Source: an uncultured Prevotella sp. (GTDB taxonomy: Bacteria > Bacteroidota > Bacteroidia > Bacteroidales > Bacteroidaceae). From it: a stretch of DNA of 40,565 bases. The stretch is from the NCBI GenBank assembly GCA_947177775.1, contig CAMWVS010000027.1:1-40565 (forward strand), in the 5' to 3' direction. This document shows positions 31,687 through 39,622 of this stretch, piece after piece. A model generated the notes under the pieces. That model had not been told where the DNA came from, made no database searches, and saw only the letters and a program-made list of their open reading frames with translations. Made by a program: the position numbers and the translations under genes. The first letter of the stretch is position 1; each line of letters starts with the position of its first letter.

Positions 31687-33360
31687 GTGAGATGGTTATC
31701 GATATATAAATATGGATTAATGTTATTGGCGGTATTTCTTACGGCTACGGGCTGCTCCAACGAGCAGTCTCGTAGCCGTATACTTGATAAGATTGAACGA
31801 CAGATCAACATCGCGCCTTTTTCAGCCATGGCCCGGCTCGACAGCCTCGATGCCGACAATCTCAGTGAGGCCCACAGAGCGCTCTATATGCTCCTGAGGG
31901 CAGAAGGGCTTCACCGCCTGAAGCTGCCGCAGGACAATGTGGGAACGCTCGACGAAAGCATCGCGTTCTTCCGGACGAACGGCGACAAGGGCCGCGCGGC
32001 GCGCTCCATGCTCCACCACGGAATAGCGCTCTACGAGCACAACCGGCGGCGCGAGGCCATGGGCGTCATTCTCGAAGCCTCCGAAATGGCCAAGGACACG
32101 GTGGCGCCGTTCTTCAATTTCTATCTGAACGAATCGCTCGGATATATCAACCACTATATCGGAAGCAACAAAAATGCCTTGCATCACTACCGCATGGCTC
32201 TGCACCATGCACGCTATTGCGCCGACGAGAACCTGCGGGTGAGCGCAATAAACAGCATAACCGACATATTCGACAACCTCGACATGCCCGACAGCATGTC
32301 ACTATACATCAGCCGTATAGACCCGTTCAACCGTCAGCTGGACGAGGAGCTTCTGGCGCAGATGTTCACCAACAAGGCCAGTCTCGCACTGCGGATGAAG
32401 GACACGGTTGAGGCCGTCAGTCTGCTCAACAAGGCCATGGAGACCCACACGCTGGTCTTCAAGGCCCACAAGCTCATGGGCGACATCTATGCCGGACGCG
32501 GAAACATGGACAAAGCCTGTGAGCTGTGGCTCGAAGCAACCATAAGGCCGCAGCGGGACATCAATTTCGACGCCAACATGAAGCTGTTCAAGCATTTCGA
32601 CAGCACCCACCAGTATATGCGGGCCATAAACGTGATAAAGCGGATGACGCTACAGTATGAGGCTGTCTGCGCCGACGAGGGACTGACGGGCATCGCCGGA
32701 GCGCAGGCGCAGCACGAGATTGAGGCCAGCAGGAAGATTCAGGAGCGAAAGCTGAGAAACATGGTGGCCATGGTGTTCCTGATTGTCGTCATCACCGTGA
32801 CGACGGTAGTCTATCAGCGGCGGCGCATACGCAACCTCAACAGGAACTATTCGGCCGACATGATGACATATAACATCGTCAGCGACCGCATGGCCGCTCT
32901 GATGAAGAAGAACGAGACGGACGAGACAACAATAGCCCGGAAGACGGAGGAGATAAAGCAGCTGCAGGAGAAACTGGCCGAATATCAGGACGACCGCCGC
33001 CAGCCGGACGACTGGAACATGCAGGAACAGCTCATGCAGGCGCCCATCGTGACGCGCATGCACGCCCTGGCCTCACGCGGAATGGAGGCTGACGACACGG
33101 AGTGGAAGGAGATGTATGAGCTGACGAGAACCTACCTCCCGCAGCTGACGGCACTGCTCTACGGCACGACGGTCATCAACACGAACGAAATCAACGTCTG
33201 TCTGCTCATCCGACTGCGCTTCATTCCATCCGAAATAGCCGTGCTCACAGGCACCTCGCCACAGACCATCACCAACATCCGCAGCCGCATGCTCTCCAAA
33301 CTGTTCAACGAAAAGGGTGGGGCAAGGGACTTCGACGCAAGGATAAGAACGATAAATTAG
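31687..33360 (+). CDS. Membrane-bound TPR protein with C-terminal HTH
   Basis: 557 residues. An N-terminal signal ends in a possible lipobox (TATGC, Cys23). TPR-like helical repeats follow (about 45-340; for example ARSMLHHGIALYEHNRRREA and SLGYINHYIGSNKNALHHYR), then one membrane span (MVAMVFLIVVITVTTVVY, about 358-376). After it come a coiled coil (about 385-440) and a cytoplasmic end with a helix-turn-helix-like FIPSEIAVLTGTSPQTITNIRSRML (about 512-537). This layout matches the one-component TPR sensor/regulators common in Bacteroidetes. The ligand is unknown. Translation starts with GTG or ATG near 31687; I kept the GTG because the signal sequence follows directly. Probably co-transcribed with the TonB-C lipoprotein. 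Confidence 0.75.
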   Translation: MRWLSIYKYGLMLLAVFLTATGCSNEQSRSRILDKIERQINIAPFSAMARLDSLDADNLSEAHRALYMLLRAEGLHRLKLPQDNVGTLDESIAFFRTNGDKGRAARSMLHHGIALYEHNRRREAMGVILEASEMAKDTVAPFFNFYLNESLGYINHYIGSNKNALHHYRMALHHARYCADENLRVSAINSITDIFDNLDMPDSMSLYISRIDPFNRQLDEELLAQMFTNKASLALRMKDTVEAVSLLNKAMETHTLVFKAHKLMGDIYAGRGNMDKACELWLEATIRPQRDINFDANMKLFKHFDSTHQYMRAINVIKRMTLQYEAVCADEGLTGIAGAQAQHEIEASRKIQERKLRNMVAMVFLIVVITVTTVVYQRRRIRNLNRNYSADMMTYNIVSDRMAALMKKNETDETTIARKTEEIKQLQEKLAEYQDDRRQPDDWNMQEQLMQAPIVTRMHALASRGMEADDTEWKEMYELTRTYLPQLTALLYGTTVINTNEINVCLLIRLRFIPSEIAVLTGTSPQTITNIRSRMLSKLFNEKGGARDFDARIRTIN

Positions 33361-33541
33361 GAGTTTTGAACTACGAATTATGCCTACGGGATGTTCCTTG
33401 CTTCAATGTCATTCCTAACTTTATTCTGTCCCCAACCTCGTGACACGTCACGGCGCAGCATATAATTCGTAATTCCATAATTTATCATCGGTCGCAGGCC
33501 GACAACTCCTGAATCCTAATTCCTAATTCATAATTTTTATG
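33361..33541. repeat. AT-rich AATTC-type repeats before the MATE gene
   Basis: Contains ACGAATTAT (33373-33381) inverted at 33462-33470. Tandem TAATTC-type units (TAATTCGTAATTCCATAAT, CCTAATTCCTAATTCATAAT) run up to 33537, and there is a small palindrome CGTGACACGTCACG (33439-33452). The last unit abuts the -7 box of the next gene, so the repeat may form part of its promoter. Confidence 0.6.
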
Positions 33542-33549
33542 TACCTTTG
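33542..33549 (+). promoter_or_regulatory. -7 box for the MATE gene
   Basis: TACCTTTG followed by CACAC, 29 bases before the ATG at 33578. It overlaps an in-frame ATG at 33539, which is therefore unlikely to be the start. Confidence 0.55.
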
Positions 33550-33577
33550 CACACATATATATAAAGTATGTATAGCA

Positions 33578-34945
33578 ATGGACAACAACAAAGCAACACT
33601 TGAATTGGGAACAAAGCCTGTTGGTCGTCTGCTTATGCAGTATGCCATGCCGGCCATCATTGCCATGACCGCCGCGTCACTCTACAACATGGTGGACAGC
33701 ATATTCATCGGTCAGGGCGTCGGCCCGATGGCCATATCAGGCCTGGCCCTCACATTCCCGTTCATGAACCTCGGAGCGGCTTTCGGAGCCGCTGTCGGCG
33801 TGGGAGCGTCCACGTGCATATCTGTCAAACTGGGACAGAAGGACTACGGAACGGCACAGAATATCCTCGGCAATACCGTGACACTCAATCTTATTGTCGG
33901 TATTCTCTTCAGCGTTGTCTCGCTGCTCTTCCTCGACGACATTCTCTATTTCTTCGGAGCAAGCCCGCAGACCATACCCTACGCCCGCGACTATATGGTC
34001 GTCATTCTTCTGGGCAACGTATTCTCACACATGTACTTCGGCATGAACGCCGTGCTCCGCGCCTCGGGCAAGCCCCGGCAGGCGATGTACGCCACGATGT
34101 TCACCGTCGTGATGAACACCATTCTCGACCCGCTCTTCATCTACGTCCTTGATATGGGCATACGCGGAGCGGCTTTCGCCACGATACTCTCGCAGCTGAT
34201 GGCCCTGACGTGGCAGATGAGGCTTTTCTCCAACAGGAACGAGCTGCTCCACCTGCGGCGCGGCATCTACCGCCCGATAGGAATGATTGTCCGCAACATC
34301 ATCGGAATAGGAATGTCGCCGTTCCTGATGAACGTCTGCGCCTGTGTCGTGGTCATCTTCATCAACAAGGGACTGCTCGCCTACGGCGGCGACCTCGCCG
34401 TGGGAGCCTACGGAATTGTCAACCGCGTGGCCTTCGTCTTTGTGATGATTGTCATGGGCATCAATCAGGGCATGCAGCCGATTGCCGGATATAACTACGG
34501 TGCGCAGCAGAACGAGCGTCTCATGCGCGTTGTCAAGCTCGCGATGATAGCCGCCACGGCCGTGACCACAGTGGGATTCATCATCGCAGAAACTATTCCG
34601 AGGGAATGCGCACGGCTGTTCACGGCCGACGGCGAACTGATTGGCATGGCAGCCCACGGCATGCGTATCGTCATGTTCACCTTCCCCATTATCGGCTATC
34701 AGATGGTCGTTACCAACTTCTTCCAGAGCATCGGCCGAGCCCGCGTCAGCATCTTCCTCTCGCTCTCGCGCCAGATGCTCTTCCTCCTGCCCATGCTCAT
34801 CATCCTCCCGCCGGCAATGGGCGTCAATGGCGTATGGCTCTCCATGCCCGTGGCCGACACCGTTGCATCGGTCGTGACAGCCATTATCATGGTGAGGTAT
34901 GTGAAGAAGCAAAAAGCCAAACCTACCCCAACCCTCCCGAAATGA
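33578..34945 (+). CDS. MATE family efflux transporter
   Basis: 455 residues from ATG 33578, preferred because the in-frame ATG at 33539 overlaps the promoter box and MDNNKATLELGTKPVGRLLMQYAMPAI is the usual start of this subgroup. Twelve predicted spans in two six-helix bundles; the N-half has MAISGLALTFPFMNLGAAFGAAVG. The second half has VNRVAFVFVMIVMGINQGMQPIAGYNYGA, the repeated MATE signature. Likely exports cationic drugs or metabolites using Na+ or H+. The final residues KAKPTPTLPK come from a G/C-rich dispersed repeat (34922-34950) that also supplies the stop codon. Confidence 0.92.
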   Translation: MDNNKATLELGTKPVGRLLMQYAMPAIIAMTAASLYNMVDSIFIGQGVGPMAISGLALTFPFMNLGAAFGAAVGVGASTCISVKLGQKDYGTAQNILGNTVTLNLIVGILFSVVSLLFLDDILYFFGASPQTIPYARDYMVVILLGNVFSHMYFGMNAVLRASGKPRQAMYATMFTVVMNTILDPLFIYVLDMGIRGAAFATILSQLMALTWQMRLFSNRNELLHLRRGIYRPIGMIVRNIIGIGMSPFLMNVCACVVVIFINKGLLAYGGDLAVGAYGIVNRVAFVFVMIVMGINQGMQPIAGYNYGAQQNERLMRVVKLAMIAATAVTTVGFIIAETIPRECARLFTADGELIGMAAHGMRIVMFTFPIIGYQMVVTNFFQSIGRARVSIFLSLSRQMLFLLPMLIILPPAMGVNGVWLSMPVADTVASVVTAIIMVRYVKKQKAKPTPTLPK

Positions 34946-34950
34946 GGGAG
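34922..34950. repeat. G/C-rich repeat (family B) at the end of the MATE gene
   Basis: CCTACCCCAACCCTCCCGAA followed by ATGAGGGAG: the CCCTCC/GGGAGG hairpin pattern also seen at 39530-39556 and 27273-27310. It encodes the C-terminal PTPTLPK and the TGA stop. Confidence 0.6.
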
Positions 34951-34969
34951 CCTGATATGACTTAGTGAG

Positions 34970-35076
34970 TTCCCATAACTCCCATAACTCCCATCAACCC
35001 ATAACTCCCATAACTCCCATCAACCCATAACTCCCATCAACCCATAATTCCCATCACCCTCCCATAACTCCCATCA
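34970..35076. repeat. Tandem CCCATAACT / CCCATCAAC array
   Basis: About a dozen 8-9-base units (TCCCATAAC and CCCATCAAC types, mixed) fill the space between the MATE gene and the cytidylate-kinase-like gene, ending 8 bases before its ATG. No promoter box is visible in it. Confidence 0.85.
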
Positions 35077-35084
35077 AAAAGACA

Positions 35085-35708
35085 ATGAGCAAGATTATCA
35101 TCAACATCGGCCGCCAGCTCGGCAGCGGCGGCCGGGAGATAGCCGCAAGGCTCGCCGAAAACCTCGGATGCAAGTTCTACGACCGCGAGCTGCTCAACCT
35201 TGCGGCAAAGGAAAGCGGCTTCTGCGAGAAATTCTTTGAGCAGAATGACGAGAACCGCGGCTTCCTGCGTTCGCTATTCCACCTGCACATCCCCCACATC
35301 AGCGATGTCAATTTCTACAGCAACAACCTCTCGCAGGAGAATCTTTTCAAGTTCCAGAGCGACGCCATACGCCACGCTGCCGAAGAAGGTTCGTGTGTGT
35401 TCGTAGGCCGCTGCGCCGACTACGTCCTGCGCGACCGCAACGACGTGGTCAACATCTTCATCACTGCCAATCTCGAATGCCGCATCCAGCGGATATGCAA
35501 TCGCAACGGATGTGACGAGGACACCGCCAGAAAGCTCATCGAGAAGGGCGACCGCAGCCGCGCGGACTATTACAACTACTATACGGGCAAGACCTGGGGC
35601 CACGGCGCAAGCTATGACCTGTGCATCAATTCCAGTCTGCTCGGCCCTGAACAGACCGAGGAGTTCATCAGGGAGTTTGTTGTCAGCTGCCTCAAAAACA
35701 AACGCTGA
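35085..35708 (+). CDS. Cytidylate kinase-like family protein
   Basis: 207-residue cytoplasmic P-loop kinase-like protein. The nucleotide-binding loop is GRQLGSGGREIA near residues 9-20, followed by the strand and helix CKFYDRELLNLAAKESG. VFVGRCADYVLRD and FITANLECRIQRICNR resemble the core of the Cytidylate_kin2 family. DRSRADYYNYYTGKTWG carries the Arg-rich lid. This is not the housekeeping Cmk; substrate unproven. The phosphoesterase gene follows after 6 bases, so the two form an operon. The upstream spacer is a tandem repeat. Confidence 0.85.
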   Translation: MSKIIINIGRQLGSGGREIAARLAENLGCKFYDRELLNLAAKESGFCEKFFEQNDENRGFLRSLFHLHIPHISDVNFYSNNLSQENLFKFQSDAIRHAAEEGSCVFVGRCADYVLRDRNDVVNIFITANLECRIQRICNRNGCDEDTARKLIEKGDRSRADYYNYYTGKTWGHGASYDLCINSSLLGPEQTEEFIREFVVSCLKNKR

Positions 35709-35714
35709 CGGACA

Positions 35715-36206
35715 ATGAAGAAAATCGGAATAATAAGCGACACCCACGCCTACTGGGACGAGAAATATCTCCACTACTTCGAACCGTGCGACGAAATATG
35801 GCACGCCGGAGACATCGGCTCAACAGAGGTGGCCGAACGGCTGGCCGCTTTCCGCCCGCTGCGGGCTGTCTGCGGCAACTGCGACGGCGGAGACCTGAGG
35901 CTGATGTTCCCCGAACGCCTGCGGTGGCGATGTGAGGACGTGGACGTGCTCATGAAGCACATCGGCGGCTATCCCGGAAACTACGACGCCTCCATTCGCG
36001 GCCAGATATACGCCTCGCCGCCCCAGCTGTTCATCAGCGGCCACTCCCATATACTCAAGGTGAAATATGACCGCACGCTCAATCTGCTCCACATCAACCC
36101 CGGCGCCGCCGGACTGCAGGGCTGGCACAAGGAGCGCACGCTGATAAGACTGACCATCGAGGGCAATAAATTCAGTGATTGTGAAGTTATAACATTAGGG
36201 AGATAA
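35715..36206 (+). CDS. YfcE/MJ0936-type metallophosphoesterase
   Basis: 163-residue cytoplasmic phosphodiesterase of the calcineurin-like superfamily. Two-metal site motifs in order: SDTH (Asp9, His11), HAGDIG, GNCD (in place of the usual GNHD, a change common in YfcE relatives), MKHIGGYPG, SGHSH and NPGAAG. Substrate not known; YfcE-type enzymes split phosphodiesters with Mn2+. It is 6 bases behind the cytidylate-kinase-like gene, suggesting a shared nucleotide-related job. Confidence 0.92.
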   Translation: MKKIGIISDTHAYWDEKYLHYFEPCDEIWHAGDIGSTEVAERLAAFRPLRAVCGNCDGGDLRLMFPERLRWRCEDVDVLMKHIGGYPGNYDASIRGQIYASPPQLFISGHSHILKVKYDRTLNLLHINPGAAGLQGWHKERTLIRLTIEGNKFSDCEVITLGR

Positions 36207-36382
36207 CCGCCGGCTGTGACGCTCACGCAGCGCCACGAGACCGCCCCGAGACAAAACAGCTTGTCTCACTCTGCAATATGCAGTCATATAGGGAAGCAAA
36301 ATGCCTCATCTTACTTTGCAGCGTAAGCAATACGGCCGTAATACAAGGGACAAAACATAACAGAAATATAACGATAACGACA

Positions 36383-36679
36383 ATGGACAATCTGTCAAGA
36401 CAACTCCAAAGCCTCCTTGTCAGCATGGGCTACATGCCCGACAGCGTGCCCCACGAGGTCGCCCACGGCATAGAACACCTCCTCCATATTCTCGAAACGG
36501 AAGACGAAGAGGCGCTTACGCACTATTACGGACTGTTCGGCGAGCAGCGGCTGTCGCTTGACGAGATAGCCCGCAGCCGCGGACTATGCCCCGAGGACAT
36601 GATGGCCAGCATCGACGCGTCAATCCGCAGGATTGCCGTAACGCCGGAATGGGAGATGATTAAGGGAATGATTAAGTGA
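36383..36679 (+). CDS. Small protein resembling sigma-70 region 4
   Basis: 98 residues from the ATG at 36383. Upstream in-frame sequence (from 36278) is AT-rich leader with a near-match promoter box, so I prefer this start. The middle, YYGLFGEQRLSLDEIARSRG followed by LCPEDMMASIDASIRRI, aligns by eye with sigma region 4.2 (YGL, T/S-L-E-E-I, helix, turn, then a recognition-type helix ending IRRL/IRKL). Regions 2 and 3 are absent. The usual Arg/Glu positions of the DNA-contacting helix are replaced (DMMASIDAS instead of RERVRQIEA), so it may bind RNA polymerase or a sigma factor more than DNA. Alone between the phosphoesterase gene and purT. Confidence 0.6.
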   Translation: MDNLSRQLQSLLVSMGYMPDSVPHEVAHGIEHLLHILETEDEEALTHYYGLFGEQRLSLDEIARSRGLCPEDMMASIDASIRRIAVTPEWEMIKGMIK

Positions 36680-36755
36680 TGATTTGCCCCGATAGTACTG
36701 ACGGGAGTGGCCATATAGAATATGAAGAATGAACAAATACTATAAGCGACACGAT

Positions 36756-37937
36756 ATGAAGAAAATACTGTTATTGGGCTCAGGCGAATTGGGCAAGGAA
36801 TTCGTCATCGCCGCCAAGCGCGCGGGCCAGTACGTCATTGCTTGCGACCGTTATAACGATGCTCCGGCCATGCAGGTGGCCGACGAGCGCGAAGTGTTCA
36901 ACATGCTCGACGGCGACGCTCTGGAGGCTGTGGTGAACAAACACCGCCCCGACATCATCGTTCCCGAGATTGAAGCCATCCGCACGGAGAGGCTCTTCGA
37001 CTTCGAGAAGCAGGGTGTTCAGGTCGTACCGAGCGCCCGTGCGGTCAACTACACGATGAACCGTCGCGCCATCCGCGACCTCGCATCACGCGAGCTGGGT
37101 CTGCGCACGGCCAAGTACTTCTATGCCAAGACCTACGAGGAGTTCAAGGCAGCCGCCGACGAAATCGGTTTCCCCTGCGTGGTGAAGCCCCTCATGTCGT
37201 CCTCGGGCCACGGCCAGAGCTACGTCCACAACGACGATGAGCTGGAGCAGGCTTTCCGTGAGGCCATGGAAGGCAGCCGCGGCGACGTCAAGGAGGTCAT
37301 CATAGAAGAGTTCATCGACTTTGAATCTGAGTTCACTCTGCTCACCGTGACACAGAAGAACGGCCCTACGCTGTTCTGTCCGCCCATAGGACACATCCAG
37401 AAGGGCGGCGACTACCGCGAGAGCTGGCAGCCGTACAAGATTTCGGACGAGGCTCTGCGTCAGGCCCAGCACATGGCCGACGAGGTAACACGCGCGCTGA
37501 CCGGTGCCGGAATCTGGGGTGTAGAGTTCTTCCTGACACGTCAGGGCGAGGTCATCTTCTCCGAACTGTCACCCCGTCCGCACGACACGGGAATGGTGAC
37601 TCTCGGCCACACTACCAATCTCAGCGAGTTTGAGCTCCACTTCCGCGCCGTCATGGGACTGCCCATCGCCGGAATCCACTTGGAGCATGCCGGCGTGAGT
37701 GCCGTCATCCTGTCGCCCGTTGAGTCTACGGAGCCGCTGGACTACAATTTCACCGACGCCCTCAACGAGGACCACACGCGCATCCGCATCTTCGGAAAAC
37801 CCGAAGCCCACGTCGGACGCCGCATGGGTGTGGTGCTCTGCTACGGCGATACGGACGCCGACACTGACGCCCTGCGCGACAAGGCGAAGCGTCTGGCGAA
37901 GACCGTGCTCGGAACGGACCCCTACATGAAGAAATAA
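36756..37937 (+). CDS. purT: Formate-dependent phosphoribosylglycinamide formyltransferase
   Basis: ATP-grasp enzyme of purine synthesis that makes formyl-GAR from GAR, formate and ATP without folate. 393 residues from ATG 36756 (an ATG at 36729 would add nine non-conserved residues). N-terminal [20 protein letters not shown] binds substrate. ATP-grasp elements are [17 protein letters not shown] and VIIEEFID, then [20 protein letters not shown] with the metal-binding acids and [10 protein letters not shown]. Length matches E. coli PurT (392). Use of free formate suits a fermenting anaerobe. Monocistronic as far as can be seen. Confidence 0.96.
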   Translation: MKKILLLGSGELGKEFVIAAKRAGQYVIACDRYNDAPAMQVADEREVFNMLDGDALEAVVNKHRPDIIVPEIEAIRTERLFDFEKQGVQVVPSARAVNYTMNRRAIRDLASRELGLRTAKYFYAKTYEEFKAAADEIGFPCVVKPLMSSSGHGQSYVHNDDELEQAFREAMEGSRGDVKEVIIEEFIDFESEFTLLTVTQKNGPTLFCPPIGHIQKGGDYRESWQPYKISDEALRQAQHMADEVTRALTGAGIWGVEFFLTRQGEVIFSELSPRPHDTGMVTLGHTTNLSEFELHFRAVMGLPIAGIHLEHAGVSAVILSPVESTEPLDYNFTDALNEDHTRIRIFGKPEAHVGRRMGVVLCYGDTDADTDALRDKAKRLAKTVLGTDPYMKK

Positions 37938-37973
37938 AACGGTCTTCCCACTGAAGACACATATCCTATATCG

Positions 37974-39026
37974 ATGATAGAAACACTGCAGTCGCTGCGG
38001 TTCATATTCTTCGTGATGATATTCATGTCACACTTCGGATATGACGGACTACCGACATTCGATGCCGGCGGCGACTGCGGTGTCTCTTTTTTCTTTATCC
38101 TCAGCGGCTTTGTCCTTGCGTCAGCCTACGGCGGCAGGATTGCGTCGGGCTGCTTCCGCCACCGCACGTTCATGGCGCGGCGGATAGCCAAGATCTATCC
38201 TCTCCACCTGCTTTGCCTGCTCGCCGCAGTCGCCATCGGCATCAGACACATCGGCGCTGACAATCTGCCCGCACTGCTGTCGAACCTGCTGCTCGTTCAG
38301 AGCTGGATTCCGTCGGCAGACTTCTATTTCTCGGCCAACGCCGTCTCATGGTTTCTCTCGGACATACTGCTCTGCTATGCCGTCTTTCCCATAATTTTCC
38401 GTGCGGTCAGCCGCATGGCCCCGGCGGCACTCACCGGCGCCTGGGTGGCGGTGCTCGTGGTCTACGCCGTGCTCCTCTGCAACATCCCGGACGCCATGAC
38501 AAACGCCATCGTCTATGTCTTTCCTCCCGTGAGGACCGTTGATTTCGCCATCGGCATAACCGTCTGGCGCATCGCTTCACGGCTGAAAGGGCGACACTCA
38601 GCTGTTTTGGAAAGCCGTTTGGCGGCCACTGCGGCCGAACTTACGGTCTTTGCCGCACTTGCCGCGATGCTGGCCGTCCATCAGTACGTCAGCCTGCAGA
38701 TACGCACGGCATGTCTCTTCTGGCCTGTCAACATGGCCATAATCCTGCTCTTCGCCTGCGAAAGACAGGGTGGGGCGATGGCATGGCTGCTCCGCCGTAA
38801 GCCTTTGATATGGCTCGGAAATATCAGTTTTCCGCTGTTCATGGTACATCAGATGGCCATCAGCATCACCTTGACTGTTCTCCTCCGCCTCTCCGCCATC
38901 ATCCCGGAACCGCCCCTCTGGCTCGCCCTGACGCTCTGCGCGGCTATGACGCTGGCTGGAACGACACTGGTGCAATATATAATGTCAGGGTTCAGAGTGA
39001 GAGTAAAGAGGCGTGATTGTTCTTAA
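37974..39026 (+). CDS. Membrane acyltransferase (OafA/NolL type)
   Basis: 350-residue integral membrane O-acyltransferase (Acyltransferase_3) with about ten spans. Opening ETLQSLRFIFFVMIFMSHFGY with the conserved His, then GVSFFFILSGFVLASAY and the Arg-rich FMARRIAKIYPLHLLCL are the family hallmarks. Probably acetylates a cell-surface glycan. It ends in GFRVRVKRRDCS, a tail encoded by a copy of the family A repeat (38991-39024), which also gives the stop codon. Downstream are two more glycan-type genes on the same strand, 110 bases away. Confidence 0.88.
   Translation: MIETLQSLRFIFFVMIFMSHFGYDGLPTFDAGGDCGVSFFFILSGFVLASAYGGRIASGCFRHRTFMARRIAKIYPLHLLCLLAAVAIGIRHIGADNLPALLSNLLLVQSWIPSADFYFSANAVSWFLSDILLCYAVFPIIFRAVSRMAPAALTGAWVAVLVVYAVLLCNIPDAMTNAIVYVFPPVRTVDFAIGITVWRIASRLKGRHSAVLESRLAATAAELTVFAALAAMLAVHQYVSLQIRTACLFWPVNMAIILLFACERQGGAMAWLLRRKPLIWLGNISFPLFMVHQMAISITLTVLLRLSAIIPEPPLWLALTLCAAMTLAGTTLVQYIMSGFRVRVKRRDCS
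38991..39024 (+). repeat. Family A repeat at the end of the acyltransferase gene
   Basis: TTCAGAGTGAGAGTAAAGAG followed by GCGTGATTGTTCTT matches the consensus of 15121-15161 (CTCAGAGTGATGAGTGAAGA, GGTGTGATTACTCTT) with a small deletion. It is inside the coding frame and encodes the last residues. Confidence 0.7.
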
Positions 39027-39135
39027 AAACTGAACGGCGGATGACAAGATTGAATTAACAAACAAACGAAACCACTCTGTCTCTTCCTTTTTTGAGAGGG
39101 GGGGGGAACAGAAAGGGTCTTCAATATAAAAAAAT

Positions 39136-39576
39136 ATGGAAGGAAAAATAATCGACTTGCCGAAGATATTCGACCCCCGCGGAAATCTCACCGTGGCCGA
39201 GGGCAACCGCAACATACCCTTCGACATCGCCCGGGTCTACTGGGTATATGACGTTCCCGGAGGCGAGAGCCGCGGCGGCCATGCCCACAAGCACTGCCGT
39301 GAGTTCATCATCGCCGTGAGCGGCAGCTTCCAGGTCACACTGGACAACGGCCGCGAGCGCACAACCTACCATCTCAACCATCCCTATCAGGGTCTGCTCG
39401 TCAATACCGGCGTTTGGCGCACGCTTGACGATTTCTCCTCAGGAGCGGTCTGCCTCGTGCTGGCCTCCGACCCGTTTGAGGAGGAGGACTACATAAGGGA
39501 TTACGGAGACTATCTGAAGTATCGGCCCCACCCCGGCCCTCCCCAAGGGGAGGGTGTCTGCGATGTGAAGGGATAA
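39136..39576 (+). CDS. FdtA/QdtA-type cupin (sugar 3,4-ketoisomerase family)
   Basis: 146-residue cytoplasmic cupin. IIDLPKIFDPRGNLTVAEG opens the FdtA/WxcM-like domain. VPGGESRGGHAHKHCREFII holds the cupin His residues, and SGSFQVTLDNG plus NHPYQGLLVNTGVWRTLDDF complete the fold. Family members turn dTDP-4-keto-6-deoxyglucose into the 3-keto sugar on the way to amino sugars of surface glycans. The true family ends near YGDYLKYR. The last 16 residues (PHPGPPQGEGVCDVKG) come from a G/C-rich dispersed repeat. The FemAB-like gene follows after 46 bases. No 3-aminotransferase partner is inside the window. Confidence 0.88.
   Translation: MEGKIIDLPKIFDPRGNLTVAEGNRNIPFDIARVYWVYDVPGGESRGGHAHKHCREFIIAVSGSFQVTLDNGRERTTYHLNHPYQGLLVNTGVWRTLDDFSSGAVCLVLASDPFEEEDYIRDYGDYLKYRPHPGPPQGEGVCDVKG
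39530..39556. repeat. G/C-rich repeat (family B) inside the FdtA-like gene
   Basis: CCACCCCGGCCCTCCCCAAG then GGGAGGG: a CCCTCCCC-AA-GGGGAGGG hairpin, the cleanest copy of the family, lying within the last codons of the reading frame. Confidence 0.7.
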
Positions 39577-39622
39577 GACCCTGACATATATATAATATGA
39601 CACCTAATATCTGACATCTGAT

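Noticed and set aside
34970..35076. CCCATAACT array as a CRISPR or replication iterons
   Set aside because: Units are 8-9 bases with no spacers, and there is no replication initiator gene.
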